A DNA stretch of 64,000 bases. It comes from Algoriphagus sp. Lineage in GTDB: Bacteria; Bacteroidota; Bacteroidia; Cytophagales; Cyclobacteriaceae. Below, one piece after another: positions 63,415-64,000 of this stretch. The stretch covers positions 107,404 to 171,403 of the forward strand of contig NZ_JAMWZB010000002.1 of NCBI RefSeq assembly GCF_024305035.1. Reading direction: 5' to 3'. The translations under genes were made by a program, and so were the position numbers. How positions within the stretch are numbered: the first letter of the stretch is position 1; each line of letters starts with the position of its first letter. The notes beneath the pieces are model-generated. The model was not told the DNA's origin. It searched no databases and saw only the letters and a program-made list of their open reading frames with translations.

Positions 63415-64000
63415 GCCTTGCTTAGGCTGTTTTCTACCAGGGAAAGGATCAAATAGCTAAGAATAATCAGTGGAATCCCTGCCAATCCAAAAGCCAAAAT
63501 TAATCCGATTCCAAATCCAATCAGCACATATCTAAATACATTCTTTTTGAAAGAAAAGTTTTTGAATTTCAATGCGATGAGAGGAATTTCGGCCACCAAA
63601 AGGAACGAAAGGACTCCTGCCAATACCAAATAAGCCCAAGGAGTCAAAAAGAATCGCTCCAAATCAATCCATTGAGTGAAAAGATAGGGGAGGGTAGAAA
63701 TAAAAAGTGCATTGGCAGGGGTGGGTAAGCCGATAAATCGATCGGATTGGCGGGTGTCAAGGTTAAACATGGCGAGTCGAAGAGCCGAAAAAAGTGGAAT
63801 AGTTAAGGTGAAATAAGCCAGCCAAGAACCTGGACTAACCTGCTCACACATGCTGAAAAGCACAAACCCCGGCAAAACTCCAAATGAGACCAAATCTGCC
63901 AACGAATCCAGCTGCTTACCCAATTCCCCGGTGACTTGGAGCATACGGGCAGCAAATCCATCCAAAAAATCAAAAAAAGCGGAGAGAATAATAAACCAGG
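63411..64000 (-). CDS. pssA: CDP-diacylglycerol-serine O-phosphatidyltransferase, partial (5' end off the window)
   Basis: The visible 195 codons are the C-terminal part of a CDP-alcohol phosphatidyltransferase. The signature D-G-x2-A-R-x8-G-x3-D-x3-D is intact (FDFLDGFAARMLQVTGELGK, then QLDSLADLVSFG). About six membrane helices follow, and the family of ~230 residues suggests that only the start is missing. The frame runs through the window edge, so a Met near 63963-63965 is internal. It makes phosphatidylserine for phosphatidylethanolamine. Its stop overlaps the porU start by 4 bases, placing phospholipid synthesis at the head of the porU-porV-M16 operon. Confidence 0.88.
   Translation of the reverse strand, partial: WFIILSAFFDFLDGFAARMLQVTGELGKQLDSLADLVSFGVLPGFVLFSMCEQVSPGSWLAYFTLTIPLFSALRLAMFNLDTRQSDRFIGLPTPANALFISTLPYLFTQWIDLERFFLTPWAYLVLAGVLSFLLVAEIPLIALKFKNFSFKKNVFRYVLIGFGIGLILAFGLAGIPLIILSYLILSLVENSLSKA

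Overview
The window looks like a chromosomal segment from a Bacteroidota member, most likely a Cytophagales/Cyclobacteriaceae-type organism (Algoriphagus-like; this is inference). Reasons: type IX secretion (T9SS) genes (porU, porV and a second PorV/C25-peptidase pair), Bacteroidota-restricted families (DUF4494, DUF2027-Smr, PadR-PspC), the linked rsfS-ftsH pair, few Shine-Dalgarno sites, and promoter elements of the Bacteroidota TTTG / TAnnTTTG kind. Gene density is very high, with many 1-, 4- and 11-base overlaps. I see no rRNA, tRNA, CRISPR array, prophage or insertion sequence.

Layout. 1-3 kb: a partial beta-CASP/MBL nuclease and a PadR-PspC stress operon with a palindromic operator. 3.3-9.5 kb: a PorV-like/giant C25 peptidase pair (porV2-porU2). 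9.5-14.5 kb: VTT membrane protein, cystathionine gamma-synthase, and a photolyase/DUF2027-Smr/unknown operon. 14.5-14.8 kb: a non-coding array of three diverged ~90-bp hairpin repeats. 14.8-22.7 kb: tamB divergent from tsaD-smpB-NlpC-like-HNH. 22.7-28.7 kb: rnhB with a GH63-like glucosidase, then a BlaI/M56 sensor operon with two tandem operators. 28.7-37.1 kb: glycosyltransferase and metallophosphoesterase, S9 peptidase, a small secreted protein, a frameshifted gene remnant, and an NtrB/NtrC-type two-component pair. 37.3-46 kb: FKBP isomerase, LpxH, FtsH, RsfS, BirA, AhcY, a lipoprotein, a DECR-like reductase. 46-54.7 kb: a PAS protein with an orphan DHp-like helix, HD hydrolase, DUF4494, membrane patatin, DUF962/Mpo1, an amber-interrupted FAD oxidoreductase, NhaC, and a DEDDy exonuclease. 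54.7-57.7 kb: YigZ and a small glycan cassette (FdtA-like cupin, FemAB/GNAT-like protein, GT2 with a G9 tract). 57.7-64 kb: an operon pssA-porU-porV-M16 with overlapping cistrons.

How parts work together: PorU (sortase-like peptidase) and PorV (outer-membrane shuttle) finish T9SS cargo export. The paralogous PorV2/PorU2 pair keeps both catalytic residues and looks like a second, separate cargo-processing module. TamB, LpxH, PssA and the M16 protein point to envelope biogenesis as the main theme. Cystathionine gamma-synthase and AhcY belong to sulfur amino acid and methyl-cycle metabolism.

Most notable for follow-up: the duplicated PorV/C25 module, the BlaI promoter whose -33 and -7 elements lie inside the two operators, the hairpin-repeat array at 14.5 kb, the catalytically emptied NlpC/P60 domain, the amber-interrupted oxidoreductase, the T8 frameshift remnant at 34.0-34.4 kb, and the poly-G tracts in the GT2 and porU genes.
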